33,128 bases of DNA from Acetivibrio alkalicellulosi (GCA_008125075.1 VLTH01000002.1:2633615-2666742), one strand, 5' to 3'; counted from the first letter of the stretch, positions 24,349 through 32,261 are shown. Made by a program: numbers and translations. The notes: a model not told the origin generated them from the sequence alone.

Positions 24349-25416
24349 CTAAACTGGTTTGTTTAGTTTTATTGAAGATAGTTCACTTTCCAATTCTTTA
24401 ACAAATTCCAAAATATTATTAGTAAGTAGTACAATTTCTTCAACATGGTCTATTTGATTTTCACTGGTAGATGCCACATCTGTTGTAATATTTGCTATTT
24501 CTTGAGCTTTTTCAGCTATATCTGTAGACTTTAGCATTATTTCTATTGATTTATCAACCGCATCCTTTAAGGAGCTATTAGTGTTTAACATATTTTCGTT
24601 TGTACTTTTAGCACTGGTAAGAATATCATTAAAAAACTCTTGTGTTGAGTTTAAAGAATCTTCTTGAATGTTAATAGTACTAAGAGTGTTATTCATGCTT
24701 TGTATTAATGATTCACTCTTAGTATTCACCTCAGATATTATATTTACTATTTTTTTTGCAGATGTATTTGAAAGATACGCAAGTTTTTTAATCTCATCAG
24801 AAACAACCAAAAAACCTCTCCCAGCTTCTCCAGCTTTAGCCGATTCTATTGCTGCATTTAAAGCAACCAAATTTGTCTGTTTAGATATAGAAGTTATTAT
24901 TTGTGCAATTGATAAAATATTTTTTATCATTTCTTGCAATTCTTCAATAGATATATTTATTTCATTAATTATATTAATTGTACTTTTAGTTGCTTGAATT
25001 TGATTTAAAACCAATTTCTTACCATTATTAACCAAAATCATCATTTCTTTAATCTTTAATTCACCTTCATTAGTAAGAAAACTAATATTTTCCATCAAAT
25101 CAACGACACTAGAATTTATATTAGTAAGATCTTGTGTTGAGTTTGCTGCAGTACTATTTTTTTCTACAATTCCAGTTATAGACATAGCTAAACTGCTTAC
25201 TGATGAAAAGTTTATGTTTAACTGATCTGTTAATTGATTAAAGCATTTGGAAAGTTTACAAATAATGCTTTGTAATTTATTAATATCAATTTCAGTATTG
25301 ATGCTCTTATTATTAGTTTTGCTTATACTTTGCGCTAAGTACATTTTTCTATATTTAATACATAAGAAAATAATAATAATTGTCTGCAGTATCAAAAATA
25401 AATATACATATACCAT
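24349..25416 (-). CDS. Methyl-accepting-type signalling protein lacking a sensor domain
   Basis: A 355-aa protein with one N-terminal membrane helix (about 3-21), no external domain and no HAMP. The rest is a long coiled coil whose hairpin tip is intact ([20 protein letters not shown] at about 172-191, then [22 protein letters not shown]). This tip binds CheA/CheW in chemoreceptors. The missing input module suggests it takes its signal from a partner, and the FIST protein two genes downstream is the clear candidate. ATG follows AAGGAGA. Upstream is a possible sigma-D-like promoter (25565-25591), fitting motility or chemotaxis control. No CheA or CheW gene is in the window. Confidence 0.9.
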   Translation of the reverse strand: MVYVYLFLILQTIIIIFLCIKYRKMYLAQSISKTNNKSINTEIDINKLQSIICKLSKCFNQLTDQLNINFSSVSSLAMSITGIVEKNSTAANSTQDLTNINSSVVDLMENISFLTNEGELKIKEMMILVNNGKKLVLNQIQATKSTINIINEINISIEELQEMIKNILSIAQIITSISKQTNLVALNAAIESAKAGEAGRGFLVVSDEIKKLAYLSNTSAKKIVNIISEVNTKSESLIQSMNNTLSTINIQEDSLNSTQEFFNDILTSAKSTNENMLNTNSSLKDAVDKSIEIMLKSTDIAEKAQEIANITTDVASTSENQIDHVEEIVLLTNNILEFVKELESELSSIKLNKPV

Positions 25417-25564
25417 TTAAATTCTCCTTATTTAGCACACATTTATGTAAATTACCCGCTACTTAGCCTAGACTCTTTATAAATATATTTCTATTCCTTA
25501 TCTTTGCTGAAATGTTTGTTGAATAAAAAAGTACGAAATTAATTTTAAAATAGTATTAATGTAT

Positions 25565-25591
25565 GTATCGGTTATATCATTTAAAAATTAA
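25565..25591 (-). promoter_or_regulatory. Possible sigma-D (FliA)-type promoter
   Basis: On the minus strand TTAA (25588-25591) and ACCGATAC (25565-25572) are 15 bp apart, against the Bacillus sigma-D consensus TAAA-N15-GCCGATAT. The CCGAT core is present, the -35 is weak. It lies about 150 bp upstream of the receptor gene. The rest of 25417-25737 shows nothing else recognisable. Confidence 0.4.
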
Positions 25592-25737
25592 TACTTTGTA
25601 AGAATTTCTTTTACTTTTTTACCGCAAGCTCATTTTTTTGAGAAAGGGTTCGGTTATGCTGAGCAAAAATATGTAAAACTTATATATATATACCACAGGC
25701 ATTAATTATCTACCGATTTTTTTATGAAGGGAAATAA

Positions 25738-25848
25738 AAAACATATCTTCGGTTTAGAACAACAAATGAAATAAAGAACATAAATGGAAAGGTTAAATTT
25801 GCATTAACAGGAACTCCAATTGAAAATAATATATCATATCAATCATAA
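25738..25848 (+). pseudogene. Remnant of a SNF2-family helicase gene
   Basis: An open stretch of about 36 codons reads INGKVKFALTGTPIENN before a stop at 25846. ALTGTPIEN is the hallmark helicase motif III region of bacterial SNF2/RapA-like ATPases, where it is normally followed by a leucine-rich helix and SIFDF. Here the following residues are unrelated (ISYQS) and the frame closes. There is no start or ribosome site. I read it as a short leftover of a deleted gene. Confidence 0.7.
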
Positions 25849-25910
25849 ACTAAAAACGTAAGCATCCAAGAAACTGACATACAAGTTATTTTTTGCAACC
25901 TATTCTAGTG

Positions 25911-25945
25911 GGCTATTATTTAGATAAGCTGTCCAAATAATAGCC
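25911..25945. repeat. 11-bp perfect inverted repeat
   Basis: GGCTATTATTT (25911-25921) pairs with AAATAATAGCC (25935-25945) around 13 nt. Neither strand has a T-run after it. It lies between the helicase remnant and the toxin gene and may be the end of a lost element. Confidence 0.55.
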
Positions 25946-25978
25946 TAAAATCGGTGACCCTACCTTAAAAATACTAAA

Positions 25979-26018
25979 ACAGTATGATAATTTCCGTCAT
26001 CGGCCATCTTCACACTGT
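25979..26018 (-). terminator. Terminator-like hairpin after the toxin gene
   Basis: ACAGTATG (25979-25986) and CACACTGT (26011-26018) pair with one G-U. On the minus strand TTTTAGTATTTTTAAG follows. It begins 6 bp past the toxin stop codon. Confidence 0.5.
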
Positions 26019-26023
26019 CTTTT

Positions 26024-26290
26024 CTAGTCATAAACATCTCTTCTATGTCCAATTTCTACAATGGTTATTACCACTTTGTCATCTTCAATTTTTGCAAGCA
26101 TGCGATAGCCTCCAACTCTATATCTCCATTTATCTCCAAGATTTCCTTGTAAGGATTTACCGTATACTCTCGGATCACTAGAATTTACAAGCTTATCTTC
26201 AATGTAAGAAAGTATAAACGCAGCAATTTTCTTATCCATCTTTTTAAGTTGTTTCACTGCTGTTTTTGTATATTCCACCTTATAAGTCAT
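26024..26290 (-). CDS. relE: RelE/ParE-family toxin
   Basis: An 88-aa toxin of the RelE fold. Visible family features are the N-terminal YKVEYTKTAVKQLKKMDKK, the central LQGNLGDKWRYRVGGYRML and the C-terminal VVITIVEIGHRRDVYD. RelE members cleave mRNA in the ribosomal A site; the conserved basic residues (K13-K20 region, R56, R61, R84/R85) fit that branch better than gyrase-targeting ParE. The gene's start overlaps the antitoxin stop by 4 bp (ATGA), the usual coupling. The pair is complete and looks functional. Confidence 0.92.
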   Translation of the reverse strand: MTYKVEYTKTAVKQLKKMDKKIAAFILSYIEDKLVNSSDPRVYGKSLQGNLGDKWRYRVGGYRMLAKIEDDKVVITIVEIGHRRDVYD

Positions 26291-26505
26291 AATCCAAGTT
26301 CCTTTTTAAGTTCCTCATGACTAAGCTTTTCTTGATCCTTTTCCTCTTCCCATACTTTGTCAAAAAGGGTCAAATCATATTCATCTTCAATCTTTTCAAT
26401 AACTGCTTGCCTGATAAAAGTAGATAAGTCTACTTGATGTAATTCTGCATATTTTCTTATAAGTGTATCGTCTTTATCGTTTAATCTTATTGAAATTGTA
26501 CTCAT
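26287..26505 (-). CDS. relB: Antitoxin of the RelE-type pair (RelB/DUF6290-like, ribbon-helix-helix)
   Basis: A 72-aa protein. Residues 1-45 have a ribbon-helix-helix pattern (TISIRLNDKDDTLIRKYAEL then LSTFIRQAVIEKIEDEYD) that should bind DNA as a dimer. The acidic C-terminus (EEEKDQEKLSHEELKKELG) would wrap the toxin. ATG follows AGGAGGTG. Promoter and palindrome upstream fit autorepression by the antitoxin alone or in complex. Confidence 0.92.
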   Translation of the reverse strand: MSTISIRLNDKDDTLIRKYAELHQVDLSTFIRQAVIEKIEDEYDLTLFDKVWEEEKDQEKLSHEELKKELGL

Positions 26506-26534
26506 GTTTACACCTCCTAAAATTTCGCACTACA

Positions 26535-26545
26535 TTGTATTACAA
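26535..26545. promoter_or_regulatory. Candidate operator of the toxin-antitoxin operon
   Basis: TTGTA-T-TACAA is a perfect 11-bp palindrome starting about 5 bp downstream of the -10 box, over the expected transcript start. Its size suits one ribbon-helix-helix dimer pair. Confidence 0.6.
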
Positions 26546-26549
26546 CTCT

Positions 26550-26578
26550 ATTATAGCACTCTATTTTTAACAAGTCAA
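26550..26578 (-). promoter_or_regulatory. SigA-type promoter of the toxin-antitoxin operon
   Basis: Minus-strand TTGACT (26573-26578) and TATAAT (26550-26555) with an ideal 17-bp spacer, 45 bp upstream of the antitoxin start. Confidence 0.88.
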
Positions 26579-26595
26579 ATTTCACATCATTCAGC

Positions 26596-26689
26596 AGACA
26601 GTGATATACTAGAGAATGTTTTTTTGTTGATCTGTAACCTTTTGTAATCTTGTGATCTATAATAAACTAGACATTCACGAGCATAAAAC
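26596..26689. repeat. Two dispersed repeats side by side (copies 2)
   Basis: 26596-26626 matches 22846-22876 and 26668-26689 matches 17791-17812. Here both motifs lie within 95 bp, while elsewhere they are separate. This suggests fragments of one ancestral element or of a small non-autonomous repeat. The rest of the gap to 26875 is AT-rich; a TATAAT near 26847 on plus may be a -10 for the next gene, but has no good -35. Confidence 0.5.
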
Positions 26690-26875
26690 CTTTAATATCT
26701 TAAATCTTAAATTATTAGAACAAGTTTTAACAAAAAAGTATAGAAAGATATGATGAATTATGATAATATTCAAATGATAGTATTCATTATATGGAGTATC
26801 ATAAGAGTACATACTATGGGAACAGAGATAAGTTTACAAGAGTATAATAATCTCAAAAGGGGAGGAGAAAAATAA

Positions 26876-27340
26876 ATGAAAAAAGAAAGAAATGATTTAG
26901 TGGTGTTTCTAGTTGGAATTATAATGTTGGCTGCTGGCTTATACTGGTTTACATCTAGTGTCACTGTTAACGCTGGTTTTTATTCATTTCGTCTTTTAGG
27001 AACGAATACAGGAGGCTTGGTAATTATACCTTTTTTAGTTGGAGTTTGTTGGATCTTTGCTAATCCAAAGTCAATTGGAGCAAAGCTTGTACTTGTTATT
27101 GGCCTTGTCATTGTATTATCTTCCGTTGTTGCAGGTACACGTTTTATATTCCGCAATAGAAATCTCTATGAATATATAGTAATGCTTGTATTTATATGTG
27201 GAGGTGCATCTTTAGCATTAAAGGTACTTCTAGCAAAACCGAAAGATCAAGATACAATAAATAGAGATCTTGAAGCTAAGGTAGCTGATTATGACCGAAT
27301 AAAAAATGAACTTGATGATCTAAAAAGGAATATAAAATAG
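26876..27340 (+). CDS. Small membrane protein of unknown function
   Basis: A 154-aa protein with four predicted membrane helices at about 8-26, 46-62, 68-87 and 97-118, and a charged C-terminal helix at about 125-154 (DLEAKVADYDRIKNELDDLK) that looks like a short coiled coil facing the cytoplasm. I recognise no family. ATG follows GGGGAGGAG at a normal distance, and a hairpin closes the transcript, so it is a monocistronic gene. It is the only plus-strand gene between 8290 and the right end that looks intact. Confidence 0.8.
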   Translation: MKKERNDLVVFLVGIIMLAAGLYWFTSSVTVNAGFYSFRLLGTNTGGLVIIPFLVGVCWIFANPKSIGAKLVLVIGLVIVLSSVVAGTRFIFRNRNLYEYIVMLVFICGGASLALKVLLAKPKDQDTINRDLEAKVADYDRIKNELDDLKRNIK

Positions 27341-27346
27341 AACACA

Positions 27347-27387
27347 TAATAAGGCTTATTTCCTAGTTTGGTAACTTAGCCTTATTA
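27347..27387 (+). terminator. Terminator of the small membrane-protein gene
   Basis: TAATAAGGCT (27347-27356) and AGCCTTATTA (27378-27387), a perfect 10-bp stem with a 21-nt loop, begins 6 bp after the stop. AAAATAATTTT follows, a weak T tract. Confidence 0.6.
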
Positions 27388-27439
27388 AAATAATTTTGGT
27401 ATTGGTCATCTTAAATTTAAGAATTAAGATCTCAAGAAG

Positions 27440-27547
27440 CTATGCAATTGACTCTACTGCTTCACGAACTTTTTCTAGCTCTATTACATTTACATTTTCC
27501 CAAAACTCTTCAGTTTGAACTTTTTCAATTATATGCTTTTGTTCTTT
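27440..27547 (-). pseudogene. Gene 3'-end fragment, possibly type I restriction HsdR
   Basis: Minus-strand open codons end in EKVQTEEFWENVNVIELEKV and then REAVESIA before a TAG at 27440. The pattern FW-x-x-V-x4-LE-x-VR resembles, from memory, the C-terminus of EcoEI-type HsdR subunits. There is no start, and the frame runs straight into the transposase remnant. The call to HsdR is weak; that it is coding debris is more likely. Confidence 0.3.
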
Positions 27548-27705
27548 TACTTTAGATCTGTTGCGATTACATGTATATGAGGATTAAAGTTTATAAAATC
27601 TCCAAATGTTTGTACAGCTATAACAACAGCAGGAACTGAATCTTTATCTCTAGATGAACTTTTAAGATAATCCGATAAGACTTTCCATGCACATCTTGAT
27701 TCTTT
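27547..27705 (-). pseudogene. Remnant of an IS91-family (Y2) transposase gene
   Basis: About 52 codons read RCAWKVLSDYL, then VPAVVIAVQTFGDFINFNPH and IHVIATD. The (A/S)IQTFGDFLNFNPHLH block is a signature of IS91/IS1294-type transposases, rolling-circle HUH enzymes; normally it continues into DGCF, but here the frame breaks at ATDLK-stop. Frame is closed upstream too (TAA at about 27706). So only an internal slice remains, marking a past mobile-element insertion. Confidence 0.78.
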
Positions 27706-27723
27706 TTACCATGCGTTTTGTAA

Positions 27724-27864
27724 TCATTCAATAGGTCTAAAACAATTACTAATATTTTCAAGACCTAATGAGATTTTTATAAGATTATCTGTTATTCTAA
27801 GTTTAACTCTTTCACTTTCAGATATGGCAGCATGAGGCATCATTACAGGATAGGACACAATGGC
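27724..27864 (-). pseudogene. Remnant of a Cys/Met-metabolism PLP enzyme gene (C-terminal end)
   Basis: 46 codons read SYPVMMPHAAISESERVKLR, then ITDNLIKISLGLENI and a stop at 27724. In cystathionine gamma-synthase, methionine gamma-lyase and O-acetylhomoserine sulfhydrylase the C-terminus runs HPAxMTHxxxxxEER then GIxDxLIRLSVGLE; the match in order and spacing is good. A TAG at 27865 cuts it off from the rest, which is gone. Confidence 0.68.
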
Positions 27865-27875
27865 CTAAACTTACA

Positions 27876-27903
27876 GCCCTTCAAATCTGCGACTTTGAAG
27901 AGC
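27876..27903. terminator. Hairpin downstream of the NarL-type operon
   Basis: GCCCTTCAAA (27876-27885) and TTTGAAGAGC (27894-27903) form a 10-bp stem with one G-U and an 8-nt loop. It lies about 90 bp past the kinase stop but has no T-run on the minus strand, so termination is uncertain. Confidence 0.4.
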
Positions 27904-27991
27904 TGAGACTCAAATTGAAAACCTACTGATAAATATCTTCTACATGGTGCGAGTCAATTAGAAATGATTGACATAGTACAAACCTCTAAGC

Positions 27992-29773
27992 CTAGTTATG
28001 TAAGGGGTGAATTTGCCCTACAGGTATCTCAGCGTGAATGCTGAAACCTTTCTCACCATCGGAACCATATATTATATTTCCGTTAACTTTTTGAATCCTT
28101 TGTTCCATACCAGAAAGTCCCATTCCTTTATTTGTATTAAGGCAACCTATTCCGTTATCAAATATGAATATTCTTGTCAGAGAAGGGGTGAATTCAATGA
28201 ATATATTAACCTGTGTTGCTTTACCGTGTTTCAAGGAATTTGTCAATGCCTCTTTGCAAACATTGTATATTGTATCGCTGTATTTTAATCCTCTTTCAAT
28301 ATAGTTACCTTCAATGGATAAGTCTAATTTAACACCTGTTGCCTCGAATTCTTTAATCAATTTCTTTAATGCATTTATAAGGTTATAAGTATCAAGATTT
28401 TTAGAGCACAAACCATATACAGATCTTCTTAGTTCAGTTAGACCTTCCTTTGTAATTGCTAAAGCCTTTTCAAGTTTGATTTTAATATTCTTATCATTTT
28501 TACAAGAAACTGTACATGCTCCTAAAAGCGATAATAAAACCGACATTGTGTGTCCTATTGAATCATGGACATCCCGGGCAAAACGGTTCCTTTCTCTTGA
28601 TACGGCAAGCTCTTCGGCGGTAGCAGCATAGTCTTTGAGATATTTATTGTTTGTTTCAAGCTCATGGTTCTTTTCCTCAAGTTTACTTAAAAGATCCCTG
28701 TATATAGTAATATCACTTAACGATACTACTCTTCCTACGTTCTCTTTATTGCTAAATAACGGCTGAATATCAAAAGTAACATACTTTTTATCAAAATACA
28801 ATTCCCCTTTTATATTTGACGATACTCCGTTTTCAACTGCATCAACAAGCTTTTTTGCTTGCGTATCAGGTTCTAGCTTACTAATTATAATATTTATAAA
28901 ACGTATAATCTCATCACCCTCGTTTAATTTTGGATCATTTGGGAATTGATGATAATATGACTCGTTAATACTTGCAATCTTATTATCCTTATCTATAACG
29001 ATTATGGCATCATTTAAATTATCTATTACTTTATGATGAGCAAGAGGCAGTATTTCAAGAAAATTGTATTTATAGGTTGCTATATTCAATAGAATTAGCA
29101 TTAATAAAAACATTGAAGGGGTTATATCAAAATATCCGAAATATGAATACAAGTCGAAAACCCAGTAAATGATTGCAATCAAGGTAGGAACAAACAGTGC
29201 TAAAAGTACGGTGAGTAACTGTTTATTCGAAGTGCAGTATTTTTTGGTGTTTCTGATTAAGAAAAAAATCCCTGCTAGTAAATATACAGTAGTAGTTGCA
29301 ATTTGCACCCAAAAGGCAGGCCTAAATTGACATCCTTCAGGTGGCCAGTACAATACCCAGTTATGTAAGTAATCGTTTGTCAAATAAATTCCGTATTGTA
29401 TAATCTCTGGCAAGAAAAATAAAAACAAGCATAGTCTTTTGAAATTTTTACTCTTCCCCAAAAAAATCCTGTCAGGGTTATTATTATGTAATGAGTAAGA
29501 GAATACAAACCAAAGAGGCCCCCAGAGATAAGCTGCTAGAAATTTGTATTTGTTTAGCTCAATAATATATTTATTAAGTCCGAAATAGTTTAGGTCTGCA
29601 AATATTATAATAATATCTCCTGAAGACCATATAAAGCAAATAGACAAAACCAGAATAAACTTTTTTAATATTGGGGATTTTTTTTCTTTACATATGTATT
29701 TTACTATCATGGTGTATGATAAAGTAGCTGTCAATAATGATATCAACATCGGAAATATGGGTAAAGCTTTCAT
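27992..29773 (-). CDS. Sensor histidine kinase with 7TM N-terminus, PAS and HisKA_3 domains
   Basis: A 593-aa kinase of the NarX/DesK-type (HPK7) class. Residues 1-240 hold about seven membrane helices, the arrangement of the 'histidine kinase N-terminal 7TM' region. A PAS domain follows at about 252-370 (LNDAIIVIDKDNKIASINES). The HisKA_3 helix has H403 in RNRFARDVHDSIGHTMS; the ATPase domain has VCKEALTNSLKHGKA, FDNGIG and KGMGLSGMEQRI. I choose ATG 29773, with GAGGGA 6-7 nt upstream, over the TTG 26 codons earlier, which lacks a site. It follows its NarL-type regulator by 137 bp on the same strand. Sensing may be in the membrane or by the PAS domain. Confidence 0.92.
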   Translation of the reverse strand: MKALPIFPMLISLLTATLSYTMIVKYICKEKKSPILKKFILVLSICFIWSSGDIIIIFADLNYFGLNKYIIELNKYKFLAAYLWGPLWFVFSYSLHNNNPDRIFLGKSKNFKRLCLFLFFLPEIIQYGIYLTNDYLHNWVLYWPPEGCQFRPAFWVQIATTTVYLLAGIFFLIRNTKKYCTSNKQLLTVLLALFVPTLIAIIYWVFDLYSYFGYFDITPSMFLLMLILLNIATYKYNFLEILPLAHHKVIDNLNDAIIVIDKDNKIASINESYYHQFPNDPKLNEGDEIIRFINIIISKLEPDTQAKKLVDAVENGVSSNIKGELYFDKKYVTFDIQPLFSNKENVGRVVSLSDITIYRDLLSKLEEKNHELETNNKYLKDYAATAEELAVSRERNRFARDVHDSIGHTMSVLLSLLGACTVSCKNDKNIKIKLEKALAITKEGLTELRRSVYGLCSKNLDTYNLINALKKLIKEFEATGVKLDLSIEGNYIERGLKYSDTIYNVCKEALTNSLKHGKATQVNIFIEFTPSLTRIFIFDNGIGCLNTNKGMGLSGMEQRIQKVNGNIIYGSDGEKGFSIHAEIPVGQIHPLHN

Positions 29774-29910
29774 TACCAGTCCCTCGCTATTCATTTTATT
29801 AAAATCATAAATTAATCTTACATTTGACAGGGCAAGTAACGGATGCTTCAAAGGTATTGCCAGCAGTTTTCAGCAGGCAAATTCAAAAGATTAAGGTATA
29901 CAATCTGCCT

Positions 29911-30558
29911 CTAGACTAGCTTGTTCTTAACAGCGAATATTGCCAATTGAATCCTATCTTTAAGGTCAAGCTTGTGAAGTAAATTCGAAGTCATATTTCT
30001 TACGGTACCTTCAGAAGCAAATAACACTTTTGACATATCCTTATAGCTTTTTCCATCAACAATAAGTTTTATTATTTCAATTTCTTTTTCATTTAACTTG
30101 AATTTTTCATAAACAAGTTCTTTATTATAAACAGGATGGTCAAAATCAATTCTTCTTACTAAATTATCCATAAGATTGTTCTGAATAATGCCCAGTCCCA
30201 TATAAAGGCTCCTTATTGTTTGTTGCAGTTCTTTTGGTCCAATATCCTTTGTTATGTATCCATCAGCTCCATTTTTAAGTGCGCGGGAAAGATTATCGTC
30301 ACTATTAAATAGAGTCAGTATAACAACTTTAGTATTCTTATTAAAGTCCTTAATTAGCCTTGTTCCTTCAATTCCATCGCAATCTGGCATTATAAGATCC
30401 ATCAACACAATATCTGGTTTTTCCTGTAGGCATATTTTATATGCTTCTCTTCCGTTCTTAGCCATGCCTACAACCTTAATATCTGGGTCATCTTCAAGAA
30501 CATGTTTAAGACTTTCTTTAAGGAGCGGGATATCATCAGCAATTACAACCTTTATCAC
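29911..30558 (-). CDS. NarL/FixJ-family response regulator
   Basis: A 215-aa regulator. Receiver domain: ADD near 7-9, phosphoacceptor D54 in VLMDLIMPD, T in VILTLFNS and K in GYITKDIG. A LuxR-type helix-turn-helix lies at about 150-210 (LNEKEIEIIKLIVDGKSYKD then ASEGTVRNMTSNLLHKL). The start is GTG 30558, 6 nt after AGGAGG. It pairs with the kinase downstream; target genes are not evident in the window, though the adjacent secreted hydrolase is one candidate. The gap 30559-30820 holds a TATACT-like -10 on minus near 30590 and the hydrolase terminator, but no clear operator. Confidence 0.93.
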   Translation of the reverse strand: MIKVVIADDIPLLKESLKHVLEDDPDIKVVGMAKNGREAYKICLQEKPDIVLMDLIMPDCDGIEGTRLIKDFNKNTKVVILTLFNSDDNLSRALKNGADGYITKDIGPKELQQTIRSLYMGLGIIQNNLMDNLVRRIDFDHPVYNKELVYEKFKLNEKEIEIIKLIVDGKSYKDMSKVLFASEGTVRNMTSNLLHKLDLKDRIQLAIFAVKNKLV

Positions 30559-30772
30559 TTGTTACCTCCTATTTAAACTAAGAAAGTAAGTATATTTTAT
30601 CACATTTGTTTTAATAATTGAAATCATTATTAATGGGTGCATATTATTTTTCTTCGCTTTTGTTACACACATCCATTATTAATCTTCAATTTAACAGATA
30701 AAAAAATAAAGGATTTCAGTATTTGAGAAAATATAAATGATAAATCGTACAAAAGTTGTTAATTGCTAAAGA

Positions 30773-30796
30773 GGAGTTATCCTTAAGGATAACTCC
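30773..30796 (-). terminator. 24-bp perfect palindrome, probable terminator of the hydrolase gene
   Basis: GGAGTTATCC-TTAA-GGATAACTCC lies 24 bp past the hydrolase stop. The tail on the minus strand (TCTTTAGC) is only weakly T-rich, so termination may be partial. Confidence 0.6.
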
Positions 30797-30820
30797 AAAA
30801 CATATTGGCCATCTATTTTC

Positions 30821-31960
30821 TTATTTTGAGTACTTTAAGAACCACTCGTTAAGGCTGTCATCCCCATAAGCAAAGTCAGCAGCATTATGTCCTACTCCTT
30901 CAAGCTCATTGTATACTACCTCATATCCTTTCTCGTTTAAATGCCTTACAAATTCCAGTGCTTCCTGAACGGGTATCACATAGTCCATATTTCCATGAGT
31001 AATCAATACTGGTACGTCTTTTAATGATGATATATCTATTTTCATAGCATCATAATCAATCACAGGAGGTTCAGGAAAAACTTCCCTGTTTGAGTAGTAA
31101 TACTCAAGAGACCATATAAGTTCTTCAGTACACATGCCGTAGCCTGCAACTGGAGCTATTGCTGCAAACAAATCACTGTGTTTGGTGCCAAGGTACCATG
31201 TTCCATAGCCACCCATAGAATACCCTGTAAGATATACCTTGTTTTTATTAATGTTGTATGCTTTTTTTACAAGATTTATTACCTGAAGTACATCTTTTTC
31301 TCCATCATTTTGATAGAAAGTTTCACTTCCAGGATTACCATGCCTTCCACATGGTGCAACCATTATTACTCCATTTTTTTCGCAGGAATTTAAATATGCA
31401 CCATGGGCTGGGGAGAAAGGTGATAAGTATGCCATTTCTCCCATGCCATGAAGCATAACTACGAGAGGATATTCTTTTGAAGGATCGTATCCTGAAGGCA
31501 CATATATAATATATGAGTCTATTTTTCCATCTATTTCAGATTTGTATGCTCTTTCAAACAACCCTGTTATTCCGTCAAAAGCGTCTTTCCCTTTTAAAGT
31601 ATTTTCTACGATTTTTTGAATTGTTCCATTATGGATAGTTTCGGAAAATGCTGCCATATTATAAACAGCTGGAACAATATAAGGCTTGTAGGATGAAAAA
31701 ATATTTCCTTTTAATATTTCAGACATATAGTATTCATATCTCTTTAAAAGAAGCATTCCATCGGTATTATCCTTTATACCATTCTTTTTTAAAACTTTCA
31801 TAGAGTCTGAGATTATGTTTTCTGTTTTGACTGAGGTTTTAAATTTTGTTCTACCTCTGCATAATAAACTGTTTCTTTTGGCATCTGCATTTCCATATTG
31901 CATTAACATTAAAGACATTGTAAACAAAACAAGAATTGCAAGTACTGATTTTTTACTCAT
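30821..31960 (-). CDS. Secreted alpha/beta-hydrolase, esterase/PHB-depolymerase-like
   Basis: A 379-aa exported hydrolase. A signal peptide covers residues 1-27 (KKSVLAILVLFTMSLMLMQY, cut near GNADA). After a helical region of about 110 residues comes the alpha/beta-hydrolase fold: YPLVVMLHGMGE (oxyanion hole), nucleophile S248 in GYSMGGYG, D326 in HGNMDYVIP and H358 in GVGHNAADF, so the catalytic triad is complete. The family includes feruloyl/acetyl-xylan esterases and polyester depolymerases; the substrate is unknown. I start at ATG 31960, with GAGGAGG about 10 nt upstream and a signal peptide directly after; the frame is open a further 71 codons upstream but that part is basic, Cys-containing and has no ribosome site. 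Confidence 0.88.
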   Translation of the reverse strand: MSKKSVLAILVLFTMSLMLMQYGNADAKRNSLLCRGRTKFKTSVKTENIISDSMKVLKKNGIKDNTDGMLLLKRYEYYMSEILKGNIFSSYKPYIVPAVYNMAAFSETIHNGTIQKIVENTLKGKDAFDGITGLFERAYKSEIDGKIDSYIIYVPSGYDPSKEYPLVVMLHGMGEMAYLSPFSPAHGAYLNSCEKNGVIMVAPCGRHGNPGSETFYQNDGEKDVLQVINLVKKAYNINKNKVYLTGYSMGGYGTWYLGTKHSDLFAAIAPVAGYGMCTEELIWSLEYYYSNREVFPEPPVIDYDAMKIDISSLKDVPVLITHGNMDYVIPVQEALEFVRHLNEKGYEVVYNELEGVGHNAADFAYGDDSLNEWFLKYSK

Positions 31961-32261
31961 AATAGATTTAGCCTCCTCATTAAATTTTTTTTTGTAAACT
32001 ATATAAAGAGCGCTCCTTTTAATTGATATTTTATTTAACACTTTGTCAGTTGTAAAGATATGTTTTGTCACTACAAGTGTGCGTTTTGTCATTAATTCTT
32101 TTCTAGGATCATTTGACCGGGTGCAGTTTTTGCACTTCAAACCTTTGGAGAAGCTCTTAACTTTAATCCTCATTTTTATATTATTGTGACAGATGGTTGT
32201 TTTTGTAGTAAGGATAAGTTTATAATTGGCAACATAGTGGATTCAATGTTTATTATCGTAA
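31961..32261. other. Gap upstream of the secreted hydrolase
   Basis: About 300 bp between the chosen hydrolase start and the SLH remnant. It contains the open but probably untranslated extension of the hydrolase frame. I see a GAGGAGG ribosome site next to the hydrolase but no convincing promoter. Confidence 0.4.

Noticed and set aside
31961-32173. A 71-codon N-terminal extension of the secreted hydrolase
   Set aside because: The extension has no ribosome site and would bury the signal peptide at residue 72; ATG 31960 has GAGGAGG and a signal peptide directly after it.
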